From positions 1 through 19,949 of the forward strand of contig CAWUXI010000021.1 in NCBI GenBank assembly GCA_963926405.1: DNA of 19,949 nucleotides, in the 5' to 3' direction. The notes beneath the pieces were generated by a model. It did no database searches, was not told the origin of the DNA, and worked only from the letters and a program-made list of their open reading frames with translations. The position numbers and the translations under genes are program-made. Below are positions 1 to 6,335 of this stretch, piece after piece; the first letter of the stretch is position 1, and every line of letters starts with the position of its first letter. The stretch is from CALSMU01 sp963926405 (GTDB lineage Bacteria > Bacteroidota > Bacteroidia > Flavobacteriales_D > Parvicellaceae).

Positions 1-55
1 GTTAATAGCTTAATATAAGGCAAGTTAATAATATTTCAATCCAATACTTATATTA
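1..55 (-). repeat. Duplicated LRR-gene leader, left copy
   Basis: This stretch is identical to 920-974 except for two adjacent substitutions at 48-49 versus 967-968 (53 of 55 bases match). The right copy begins three bases before the ATG of the LRR gene, so it is that gene's 5' leader on the minus strand. By the same spacing a second minus-strand gene would begin about three bases left of base 1. The repeat may extend beyond the window. Seen directly; the sister gene is inferred. Confidence 0.85.
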
Positions 56-106
56 TATTGAATCCATAGACATCGTTAAAAGGTATGTATTTGGATTACG
101 GACATA

Positions 107-916
107 TTACTCATCCACCTCGCATCCTGCAGGAACTCCAACAACACTAGTAAGAGGGATATCACCACACCAACAAGTCTCCAAAGCAGTATTATTTGTG
201 AAATCTAAGCTTGTTAATTTGTTATCATAACAATCCAACTCCCTCAAAGCAGTATTATTTGTAACATGTAAACTTGTTAATTGGTTACCTCCACAATACA
301 ACCAAGTCAAAGCTTTATTCTTTGTAACATCTAAACTTGTTAATTGGTTACCTCCACAATACAACCAAGTCAAAGCAGGATTCTTTGTAACATCTAAACT
401 TGTTAATTTGTTTAAACCACAATCCAACTCAGTCAAAGCTTTATTCTTTGTTACATCTAAACTTGTTAATTGGTTGCCTCCACACCTCAAATCAGTCAAA
501 GCTTTATTCTTTGTAACATCTAAACTTGTTAATTGGTTACCACTACAATATAAATAAGTCAAAGCTTTATTCTTTGTTACATCTAAACTTGTTAATGGGT
601 TCATAGAACATTCCAACCTAGTCAAAGCAGTATTCTTTGTTACATCTATACTTGTTAATTGGTTCTCATTACAATACAACTCAGTCAAAGCAGTGAACGC
701 TTCTATACCTGTTAAATCTGAGATATTCATCGTTTGGCAGTATATCCCTCCATTATAGGCAGCAGCTTCACTAACTTGTATTTCAGCATCACCATTAGTG
801 TTAATATTTGAACTCCCAACTAAATACGCTTTAAAGATAGCATCGGGTATGTTTACGTTTTGAGCATTGCCAATTCCAACAATTCCAATAAATAAGAGTA
901 GTAGTAGTTTTTTCAT
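107..916 (-). CDS. Secreted leucine-rich-repeat protein (flavobacterial type)
   Basis: A 269-residue protein with a clear signal peptide (MKK, then a Leu/Ile-rich core, cleavage probably after GNA at residue 18). A short N-terminal region with VNIPDAIFKAYL and INTNGDAEIQVSEA is typical of flavobacterial LRR proteins. Eight complete and one degenerate 21-residue leucine-rich repeats follow (residues 75-258), consensus xALTxLxCxxNQLTSLDVTKN. Each repeat carries a cysteine at the same position, giving a ladder of nine. The repeats should form a solenoid suited to protein or glycan binding; the ligand is unknown. Many relatives end in a T9SS sorting domain, but this one stops at GCEVDE with no sorting tail, lipobox or membrane anchor, so it is secreted or periplasmic or has lost its tail. 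The leader is duplicated at the left edge, suggesting a tandem gene family. I see no clear promoter upstream. Confidence 0.85.
   Translation of the reverse strand: MKKLLLLLFIGIVGIGNAQNVNIPDAIFKAYLVGSSNINTNGDAEIQVSEAAAYNGGIYCQTMNISDLTGIEAFTALTELYCNENQLTSIDVTKNTALTRLECSMNPLTSLDVTKNKALTYLYCSGNQLTSLDVTKNKALTDLRCGGNQLTSLDVTKNKALTELDCGLNKLTSLDVTKNPALTWLYCGGNQLTSLDVTKNKALTWLYCGGNQLTSLHVTNNTALRELDCYDNKLTSLDFTNNTALETCWCGDIPLTSVVGVPAGCEVDE
143..694 (-). repeat. 63-bp tandem coding repeat (LRR units)
   Basis: The LRR units are near-identical at the DNA level with a 63-bp period. For example the 44 bases at 270-313 recur exactly at 333-376. Such conservation of synonymous sites points to recent unit duplication or gene conversion, so copy number could vary between strains. 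Confidence 0.85.
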
Positions 917-919
917 AAT

Positions 920-974
920 GTTAATAGCTTAATATAAGGCAAGTTAATAATATTTCAATCCAATACGGATATTA
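920..974 (-). repeat. Duplicated LRR-gene leader, right copy
   Basis: Second copy of the 55-bp sequence at 1-55, lying directly upstream of the LRR start codon (914-916). The conserved leader may carry promoter or translation signals. I could not place a convincing -33/-7 pair in it or just upstream. The rest of the spacer between here and the terminator at 1245 holds nothing I recognise apart from a weak 5-bp hairpin with a T run at 1184-1200. Confidence 0.8.
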
Positions 975-1244
975 CCAGTGAAATACATTGAACTACTATT
1001 CATTTGCCTATTCTCTCGTCCTACATCTTGGAAGTAGGAGAAATCTAAATGGAGAAGAAAGTGGTGTAAAGGAGTTGTTTACTCATTCAAGAGCCTGAAT
1101 TCACTGTAAAATACAAAGACTAAGGATTATTGCATGATCCGGATAACGATAAATGGTGCTTCAATAAAACTCCTTGCTTTTTCAAAGCTTGGGCTTTTTT
1201 ATTTAGTCCTTTCACTCAAATAAATTTGGTTCAATTCCTAAACA

Positions 1245-1278
1245 AAAAATCCCTCCTGATTTCTCAGGAAGGATTTTT
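1245..1278 (-). terminator. Rho-independent terminator after tRNA-Cys (bidirectional)
   Basis: An inverted repeat pairs AAAAATCC (1245-1252) with GGATTTTT (1271-1278) and TCCTGA (1254-1259) with TCAGGA (1264-1269), around a 4-nt loop. Read on the minus strand it ends in a T run, only five bases past the tRNA 3' end. The A/T arms make it workable in both directions. Confidence 0.8.
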
Positions 1279-1282
1279 ATTG

Positions 1283-1353
1283 AGGTCTCTGCCGGATTCG
1301 AACCGGCGTAGATGGTTTTGCAGACCATTGCCTAACCACTCGGCCAAGAGACC
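1283..1353 (-). tRNA. tRNA-Cys (GCA)
   Basis: On the minus strand a full cloverleaf folds. The acceptor GGTCTCT pairs with AGAGACC. The D arm has a GCC/GGC stem. The anticodon stem ATGGT/ACCAT holds loop CTGCAAA with anticodon GCA, and the T arm GCCGG-TTCGAAT-CCGGC is perfect. The discriminator base is U, a known identity element of tRNA-Cys. CCA is not encoded. The gene follows folB on the same strand, and a terminator follows it immediately. The first 13 nt of the tRNA are copied again upstream at 1392-1404. Confidence 0.97.
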
Positions 1354-1437
1354 TTTTACTTTTACACGAGGCCTCCCGATAGTTATCGGGACGGCCAAGA
1401 GACCCTTTTACATGTGGCCTCCCGACAAATATCGGGA
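1341..1437 (-). repeat. Tandem repeat: tRNA-Cys 5' end plus palindrome, two units
   Basis: Unit 1 (1341-1391) and unit 2 (1392-1437) share the same order: cggccaagagacc, then ttttac, then ggcctcccga, then a palindrome ending tcggga. In unit 1 the 13-mer is the genuine 5' end of tRNA-Cys. The palindromes are TCCCGATA-GT-TATCGGGA (1374-1391) and TCCCGA-N6-TCGGGA (1420-1437). A related CGATA-GT-TATCG core occurs at 16295-16306. The repeat lies in the putative promoter region of the tRNA. Confidence 0.85.
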
Positions 1438-1477
1438 ACCTTTGTTGTAATTGGTTGGCGAAGTTAACAAATAGAAT

Positions 1478-1828
1478 CTATTCCTCAACTACAACCGAAA
1501 CAAAATTTACATCCCCGTCAATAGGCGGGTTAATCTTTTTTATTTCAACGCGCACTTTTTCAAGTTGGTGCAATTCCTTTTTTAATTGGTTTACAATGCG
1601 ATAAGCCACTGTTTCTATAAGTTTACAAGGTGTCGCCATTTGCTCTTCTACAACGCTATTTACATCACAATAATCAATCGTCTTCGAAAGATCATCCGTA
1701 AGAGCAGACGCGGAAAAATCACACCATAAATCTACATCTACAATATAGTTACCTCCAATTTTAGTTTCCTCGGGTAAACAACCGTGGTAACTGAAAGTGC
1801 GTATTCCGTAAACTTTAATACTATTCAT
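1478..1828 (-). CDS. folB: Dihydroneopterin aldolase
   Basis: A 116-residue protein, normal length for FolB, which converts 7,8-dihydroneopterin to 6-hydroxymethyl-7,8-dihydropterin and glycolaldehyde in folate synthesis in the cytoplasm. Family signatures are visible: YHGCLPEE (14-21, with the active-site glutamate region), DDLSKTIDYCDV (45-56, with the conserved tyrosine 53), LIETVA (70-75, pterin-anchoring glutamate 72), and a lysine just before NPPI (K97/K98), matching the catalytic lysine. Its ATG overlaps the gltX stop codon by one base (TAATG), so translation is probably coupled to gltX and the two form an operon. The stop is TAG. The start is fixed by the overlap and by family length. 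Homology-level certainty is high; regulation apart from the coupling is not visible. Confidence 0.93.
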   Translation of the reverse strand: MNSIKVYGIRTFSYHGCLPEETKIGGNYIVDVDLWCDFSASALTDDLSKTIDYCDVNSVVEEQMATPCKLIETVAYRIVNQLKKELHQLEKVRVEIKKINPPIDGDVNFVSVVVEE

Positions 1829-3378
1829 TATGCTTCGGCATTCAATGCTTCAATTTTAACAAGTCCTTTTTCCATTCTGTCAAGCACATATTCTTTTCCT
1901 AAAACAGAACAAATGTTAAACATAGAGGGTCCCATTCCTTTTCCAGTAACGAGTAACCTAAATCCTGGGCCTACTTTTCCAAAACCATATTCGTTCTTTT
2001 CTAAATAGGCTTGAAATTTAGTCTCAATGTTTTCTGTAGTAAATTCCTCTATTGATTTAAGCTCAACTAAAAGCTCTTGCATAATGGCAGGGGTATCTTC
2101 CTTCCATTTCTTTTTCAACGTATTTTCATCGTATTCACTTACATCTTCAAAAAAGTACCTGCCTTCGTGTAAAATGTCCTTAATAAAAGTTGCTCTTTCT
2201 TTTATTAGTCCACAAACGTCTTCAACATATTCTAAACAAACATCCAATTTTTTTTCTTCAATAATTGGCATTAACAATTGTGCTAATTCGTTATTGGATT
2301 TATTTCTTAAATATTGCTGATTGAACCATTTCGCTTTATCTGGATCGAATTTAGCCCCACTTTTCCCAACTCTTTCCAATGAGAAAGCTTCTGTTAGTTC
2401 TTCCAAAGAAAATATTTCTTGTGCCGTACCCGGGTTCCACCCTAAAAAGGCAATCATATTAATAAAAGCTTCTGGGAAATACCCGTTCTCTTTGTATCCA
2501 GAAGAAATAGCGCCGTCTGGAGCATTCCATTCTAATGGAAAAACCGGGAAACCACCTTTGTCACCATCTCTCTTACTTAACTTCCCGTTACCAGTAGGTT
2601 TTAATATTAAAGACAAGTGTGCAAATTTCGGCATGGTATCTTCCCATCCTAAATATCTATATAATAAAACATGTACAGGAGCAGATGGTAGCCATTCTTC
2701 TCCACGAATAACATGCGAAATATTCATTAAATGATCATCAATAATGTTGGCTAAGTGATAAGTCGGCATTCCATCCGCTTTATAAATAACCTTGTCATCC
2801 ATGTTGTTTGTATTCACAATTACCCAACCTCTAATTTCATCATGAAAACGAACTTCTTCGTTACGCGGCATTTTTAAGCGAATAACAAACGGGTCTCCAG
2901 CATCTAATCTACTTTTCACTTCATCCTCGGATAAAGAAACCGAGTTTTTCATTGAAGTACGTGTAATGTTGTTGTATTGCCAGTTTGGCATTTTAGCCTT
3001 TTCAGCCATTTCACGCATGTTTGTCAAATCTTCAGAAGTATCGAAAGCATAATATGCAAATCCATCTTCAATCAGCTTAAAAGCATGTTCTTTATAAATC
3101 CCTGCTTCTTTTCTTTCAGATTGGCGGTAAGGGCCGCAATCTCCTCCTACACCAACACCTTCATCAGGGGTTATTCCACACCATTTTAAGGCTTCCAGAA
3201 TATAATCTTCAGCTCCTTTCACATAGCGCGTTTGATCCGTGTCTTCAACTCTTAAAAGAAAATCTCCCCCATACTTTTTAGCAAAAAGATAATTGTATAA
3301 AGCTGTTCTAACACCACCCATATGCAATGGGCCTGTTGGACTTGGGGCAAAACGAACACGTACTCTTCTCTCACTCAT
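1828..3378 (-). CDS. gltX: Glutamyl-tRNA synthetase
   Basis: A 516-residue class I aminoacyl-tRNA synthetase that charges tRNA-Glu with glutamate in the cytoplasm. The N-terminus carries the HIGH-type signature as PSPTGPLHMGG (residues 12-22), followed by LLRVEDTDQTR. The KMSKS-type loop is KLSKRDG (266-272). HVIRGEEWLPSAPVH (222-236) is also characteristic. The C-terminal anticodon-binding domain is complete, and the length is typical for Bacteroidota. The start at the ATG (3378) gives the expected N-terminus MSERRVRVRFAPSPTG. folB follows with a one-base overlap, and tRNA-Cys lies further downstream on the same strand. A TATTTTTG -7 element 20 bases upstream suggests a short leader. Pairing a synthetase gene with folB has no obvious functional logic. 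Confidence 0.97.
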   Translation of the reverse strand: MSERRVRVRFAPSPTGPLHMGGVRTALYNYLFAKKYGGDFLLRVEDTDQTRYVKGAEDYILEALKWCGITPDEGVGVGGDCGPYRQSERKEAGIYKEHAFKLIEDGFAYYAFDTSEDLTNMREMAEKAKMPNWQYNNITRTSMKNSVSLSEDEVKSRLDAGDPFVIRLKMPRNEEVRFHDEIRGWVIVNTNNMDDKVIYKADGMPTYHLANIIDDHLMNISHVIRGEEWLPSAPVHVLLYRYLGWEDTMPKFAHLSLILKPTGNGKLSKRDGDKGGFPVFPLEWNAPDGAISSGYKENGYFPEAFINMIAFLGWNPGTAQEIFSLEELTEAFSLERVGKSGAKFDPDKAKWFNQQYLRNKSNNELAQLLMPIIEEKKLDVCLEYVEDVCGLIKERATFIKDILHEGRYFFEDVSEYDENTLKKKWKEDTPAIMQELLVELKSIEEFTTENIETKFQAYLEKNEYGFGKVGPGFRLLVTGKGMGPSMFNICSVLGKEYVLDRMEKGLVKIEALNAEA

Positions 3379-3394
3379 AATTCAAAAAATTGGA

Positions 3395-3425
3395 TTGCAA
3401 AAATAACTAATCTCATCAATATTTG
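3395..3425 (+). promoter_or_regulatory. Putative promoter of the exported protein at 3452
   Basis: TTG (3395-3397), a 20-bp spacer, then AATATTTG (3418-3425). This resembles the Bacteroidota TTG-N19-TAnnTTTG promoter with one mismatch in the -7 element. The ATG is 27 bases downstream. Confidence 0.45.
3398..3405 (-). promoter_or_regulatory. Putative -7 element for gltX-folB
   Basis: On the minus strand this reads TATTTTTG, a match to the Bacteroidota -7 consensus TAnnTTTG, ending 20 bases before the gltX ATG. No clear TTG was found at -33. It directly abuts the proposed -33 TTG of the divergent gene (3395-3397). Confidence 0.45.
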
Positions 3426-3451
3426 TTATCATTGGATTACAATAAAATTTT

Positions 3452-5047
3452 ATGAAGAAAATTATAGTAGGATTATTCCTTTTAGGGGCAAATGTGCAGA
3501 TGAATGGTCAGGCACGGAATCAAATTGAAATGACAGAAAAAGCTAGCCTTAAATGGGGGTCGGTATTAAAAATTGATAAGAAGAGTCTTTTTCAAGATGT
3601 ATTGGCGCATGATGAAACAGGCAGTTACATTTTAAAAACCGGTAAAAAGGGAAAAAGCATCGAGAAGTTGAATAACAGCATGATGGTTGAAAATTCAATG
3701 ACTTTGCCATTAGCTTATCAGAAGAAAGAAATGGACTTGGAAGGTCTGATATATTATAATGATAAAATTATTATGCTTTCCTCATTCAATGATAGCAAGC
3801 TTAAAAAGAATTTCTTGTTTTATCAAGTTATAAATCCTTCTAGTTTAACATTGGATGGAAGCATAAGAAATGTTGGAGAAATAGCCTACGATAAAAGAAG
3901 GTTTCAAGGTGCTTTTGGTTTCGATGTGGCAGCAGATTCGGCTAGCATGTTGTTGTTTTTTGAAATGCCATACGAAAAGGATGCTCCAGAGAAGTACAGT
4001 TTTAAGGTGATGGATTCTAAATTGGATGAAATTTGGAGTCAAGAAGTGGAATTGCCGTATAAAGAACAATTCTTTACAATTAAAGATTCTGAAGTTTCTA
4101 GTAAGGGAGATGTTTTTGTTTTGGGTAAAGAGTACAATGAAGATAAAAATTCAAAGGCAATGAGAGATGCTCCAAATTATAAATATCATATTTTGGGGTA
4201 TTACAATAAGGGCGAAAAAATAGTTGATTATGAAGTAAGCTTGCATGATAAATTTATTAAAAATGTAATATTTGATATTAACGCAAATGGAGACATTATT
4301 TGTTCTGGGTTTTATTCTGAAAGTTATGGCTCGGGAATAAAAGGAGCTTTCTTTTTATCAATAGACGGGGTTTCTCGTAAAATTAAAAAGGAAAGTTACA
4401 AGGAGTTTGAGGAGGCTTTTATTACAGAAGGATGGTCAGATAGAGAAATAAATAAGGCGAATAAGAAAAAGGTAAAAAAGGATAAAGCCATTGAAATGTA
4501 TGATTATGATCTTCGAGATTTTATTTTAAGAAAAGATGGAGGAGTTGTATTATTAGCAGAACAGTATTATGTAAGAGTTGTAACTACAACCACGACTGAT
4601 GCAAACGGTAACACCACTACAAAAACAACGTACCATTATTATTACAATGATGTTATTGTGATTAATATCAGTCCTGACGGAAACATTGAATGGGCAACAA
4701 AAGTTGATAAATATCAACATTCAGTAAATGATGGCGGAAGGTTGTCCTCTTTTGCTTTGCAGGTAAAAGATGACATGATGTATTTGGTTTATAATGAAAG
4801 TGCTAAGCAGTATTTTGACAAGGAAGAGCGAAGTGAAATGAAAGGAAAAGACAAACGATCTTATCTTACCTTATTAGTCTCAGTCGATAATAAAGGAGAG
4901 TACGAGAAAGAGATTTTACTAAACAATTCAATTGATAAAGTGTACACCGTTCCAAAATTATGTGAGCAAATATCAAAAAAAGAAATGTTGATTTATTCGT
5001 ATTCTAAAAAGGGGCAAAAGTTTGGGGAAATGACCTTAGAAAAGTAG
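3452..5047 (+). CDS. Exported protein of unknown function, possible beta-propeller
   Basis: A 531-residue protein with an N-terminal signal peptide (MKKIIVGLFLLGANVQMNGQA, cleavage about residue 20) and no lipobox. I do not recognise a named family. The mature part is rich in short beta-strand patterns with recurring motifs such as 'sSKGDVFVLGKEY', 'INANGDIICSGFYSE', 'LRKDGGVVLLAEQYY' and 'ISPDGNIEWATKV'. These resemble blades of a beta-propeller or a string of WD/Kelch-like strands. A Lys-rich stretch (about 335-350) and a Thr-rich segment (TTTTTDANGNTTTKTT, about 378-393) interrupt the pattern. There is no T9SS tail, so it is probably periplasmic or secreted. It faces gltX divergently and converges on the CPBP protease gene with only eight bases between the stop codons. 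Confidence 0.75.
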   Translation: MKKIIVGLFLLGANVQMNGQARNQIEMTEKASLKWGSVLKIDKKSLFQDVLAHDETGSYILKTGKKGKSIEKLNNSMMVENSMTLPLAYQKKEMDLEGLIYYNDKIIMLSSFNDSKLKKNFLFYQVINPSSLTLDGSIRNVGEIAYDKRRFQGAFGFDVAADSASMLLFFEMPYEKDAPEKYSFKVMDSKLDEIWSQEVELPYKEQFFTIKDSEVSSKGDVFVLGKEYNEDKNSKAMRDAPNYKYHILGYYNKGEKIVDYEVSLHDKFIKNVIFDINANGDIICSGFYSESYGSGIKGAFFLSIDGVSRKIKKESYKEFEEAFITEGWSDREINKANKKKVKKDKAIEMYDYDLRDFILRKDGGVVLLAEQYYVRVVTTTTTDANGNTTTKTTYHYYYNDVIVINISPDGNIEWATKVDKYQHSVNDGGRLSSFALQVKDDMMYLVYNESAKQYFDKEERSEMKGKDKRSYLTLLVSVDNKGEYEKEILLNNSIDKVYTVPKLCEQISKKEMLIYSYSKKGQKFGEMTLEK

Positions 5048-5057
5048 GTCTTTTTTT
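5032..5057 (+). terminator. Probable terminator of the exported-protein gene
   Basis: GACCT (5032-5036) pairs with AGGTC (5046-5050) around a 9-nt loop, followed by seven T residues. It overlaps the last codons and the stop of the gene, and its T run enters the convergent CPBP gene. The stem is short, so confidence is moderate. Confidence 0.5.
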
Positions 5058-5982
5058 ATCTAAAATAAACACCCTTCATTTCATTGATTTTGGAATTCTT
5101 TGAAAGCATATATATAGCAATTGTTCCAATCAACACAGCTAAAATAAAGTGCACAGCTCCAAAGTTTATCCACCAGCTGGATTCGTCAATAAACCCTTTT
5201 CTAATTCCGAAATGAATAAAGATGGCTAAGGCATTGTTAAGAAAGTGTAAGATCATAGAGTACCATATTTTTCCGGTCAAAATCACAACATACCCAAATG
5301 CTGCTCCCAAAAAGAAACGGGGTAAAAAATCCATAAATTGGAAATGAATAAAAGCAAATAGAAAAGCAGTAAGCCAAACGCTTAAGTGTATTTTTTGTGA
5401 AGCTTTGGCAATAAGGTTTTGTAACACACCTCTAAAAACAAATTCTTCTCCAATTGCGGGGATAATTGCTAATAGGAAGATGTTTAATGCAAAACTTCTC
5501 CAAGTAGTCCCGATGTAAGCATAAATCGATTTATCTTGAACAACTTGGTTGTAATAAATCTCTTCTTGTAGTTCTTTTGATATAAAGCTTAAGTCCAATT
5601 TAGCATTTATAGAAGCCAACCAATCGTTGAAGATGATTATTGCGAAAAAGAGTGCAAGTATAATTAGTAATGGAGTTAATTGGGGGCGTTTTTTAGTGAG
5701 CAAATAGTCGCTTGGTTCAAATGCACCAAGCTTCGCAAACAAGATGCTGGGAAGAATAAACGTTCCTAAATGGAAAAAGAAATTGAGCATTTTCACCGTG
5801 CGAATAGAATCTTTGTCAGCTAAATTTGAGAGCTCATTATAATTGTAAACATCAACTCCGAAAAGGGGGCTGGCTAAAGTCGCCCCAAGCACTCCAAAAA
5901 GGAGGGACGACAATAAACATACCGCTATAAACAACGCTATTTTTCCCCAAGGGGTTAAATACTGTAAGGCTCCATTTTTCAC
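5056..5982 (-). CDS. CPBP-family intramembrane metalloprotease
   Basis: A 308-residue polytopic membrane protein of the CAAX protease and bacteriocin-processing (CPBP/Abi) family. All three signature motifs are present in order: EExxxR (EEFVFR, residues 179-184), FxxxH (FAFIH, 209-213) and HxxxN (HFLNN, 246-250). The glutamates and histidines are the expected catalytic set. Roughly seven or eight hydrophobic segments are visible, starting at residues 14-35 and ending near 275-293. Bacterial members cleave prenylated or peptide substrates within the membrane or have immunity or scaffolding roles; the substrate here is unknown. The gene is a single minus-strand unit. It converges with the upstream exported protein and is flanked on its promoter side by a palindrome-rich spacer. 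No bacteriocin gene is nearby. Confidence 0.9.
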   Translation of the reverse strand: MKNGALQYLTPWGKIALFIAVCLLSSLLFGVLGATLASPLFGVDVYNYNELSNLADKDSIRTVKMLNFFFHLGTFILPSILFAKLGAFEPSDYLLTKKRPQLTPLLIILALFFAIIIFNDWLASINAKLDLSFISKELQEEIYYNQVVQDKSIYAYIGTTWRSFALNIFLLAIIPAIGEEFVFRGVLQNLIAKASQKIHLSVWLTAFLFAFIHFQFMDFLPRFFLGAAFGYVVILTGKIWYSMILHFLNNALAIFIHFGIRKGFIDESSWWINFGAVHFILAVLIGTIAIYMLSKNSKINEMKGVYFR

Positions 5983-6064
5983 TGTTGCTAATATTAGAAG
6001 AATTAATTGGAAATTAAAATTTAGATGAGAAATAAGAACAGTTTGTAAAATATATATAGTTATT

Positions 6065-6166
6065 GAGACTTAGGGAGCGACGAGAATATTCGATGCGAAG
6101 CAATCGTCTTTAAGTCTCTTGATTTTTTTGTTTCGTTTTTTGCATCAACTAAGCGAAGCGTTCTCA
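6065..6166. repeat. Palindromic dispersed repeat in the CPBP-dusB spacer
   Basis: GAGACTTA (6065-6072) pairs with TAAGTCTC (6111-6118), and GACGA (6079-6083) pairs with TCGTC (6104-6108) inside it. The arm is followed by TTGATTTTTTT. The right end AACTAAGCGAAGCGTTCTCA (6147-6166) recurs in inverted orientation at 16470-16489 with one mismatch. No gene is visible in 5983-6335. The rest of the spacer holds a second hairpin at 6218-6240 and the dusB -7 element. Confidence 0.7.
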
Positions 6167-6217
6167 TGAATACCGATTTAAATAAATTAAGAATGAATAA
6201 TCCAAAACAATGAAATG

Positions 6218-6240
6218 CCTCTACGATGGCCATCGCGAGG
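6218..6240. repeat. Small palindrome
   Basis: CCTC (6218-6221) pairs with GAGG (6237-6240), enclosing the 10-base palindrome GATGGCCATC. It has no T run, so it is not a terminator. It could be a protein-binding site or part of the surrounding repeat mosaic. Confidence 0.5.
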
Positions 6241-6322
6241 GTATAAGGACTATGAAGTAAAATTATCTGTTAAAAAGGAGAAGTTTCCTGCCTTTGCAAT
6301 AAAGTAGTGCTAGTTTTTCGTT

Positions 6323-6330
6323 TACTTTTG
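6323..6330 (+). promoter_or_regulatory. Putative -7 element for dusB
   Basis: TACTTTTG matches the TAnnTTTG consensus exactly and lies only five bases before the dusB ATG at 6336. If used, the transcript would be leaderless or nearly so. The nearest upstream TTTG (6293-6296) is 26 bases away, longer than the usual spacer. Confidence 0.45.
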
Positions 6331-6335
6331 CCCAT

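Noticed and set aside
143..694. Regular 63-bp repeats that could suggest a CRISPR array
   Set aside because: They are continuous coding repeats of an LRR protein with no distinct spacers, and no cas genes are present.
1184..1200. Short hairpin AAAGC-TTGG-GCTTT with T run as a plus-strand terminator
   Set aside because: The stem is only 5 bp and there is no plus-strand gene before it.
1130..1450. Open frame of 106 codons on the plus strand
   Set aside because: It runs antisense through the tRNA-Cys gene, its terminator and the palindromic repeat; the product resembles no protein.
5056..5982. CPBP protease as part of a bacteriocin or abortive-infection cluster
   Set aside because: No precursor peptide, radical SAM, transporter or defence gene is nearby; it looks like a stand-alone housekeeping-type member.
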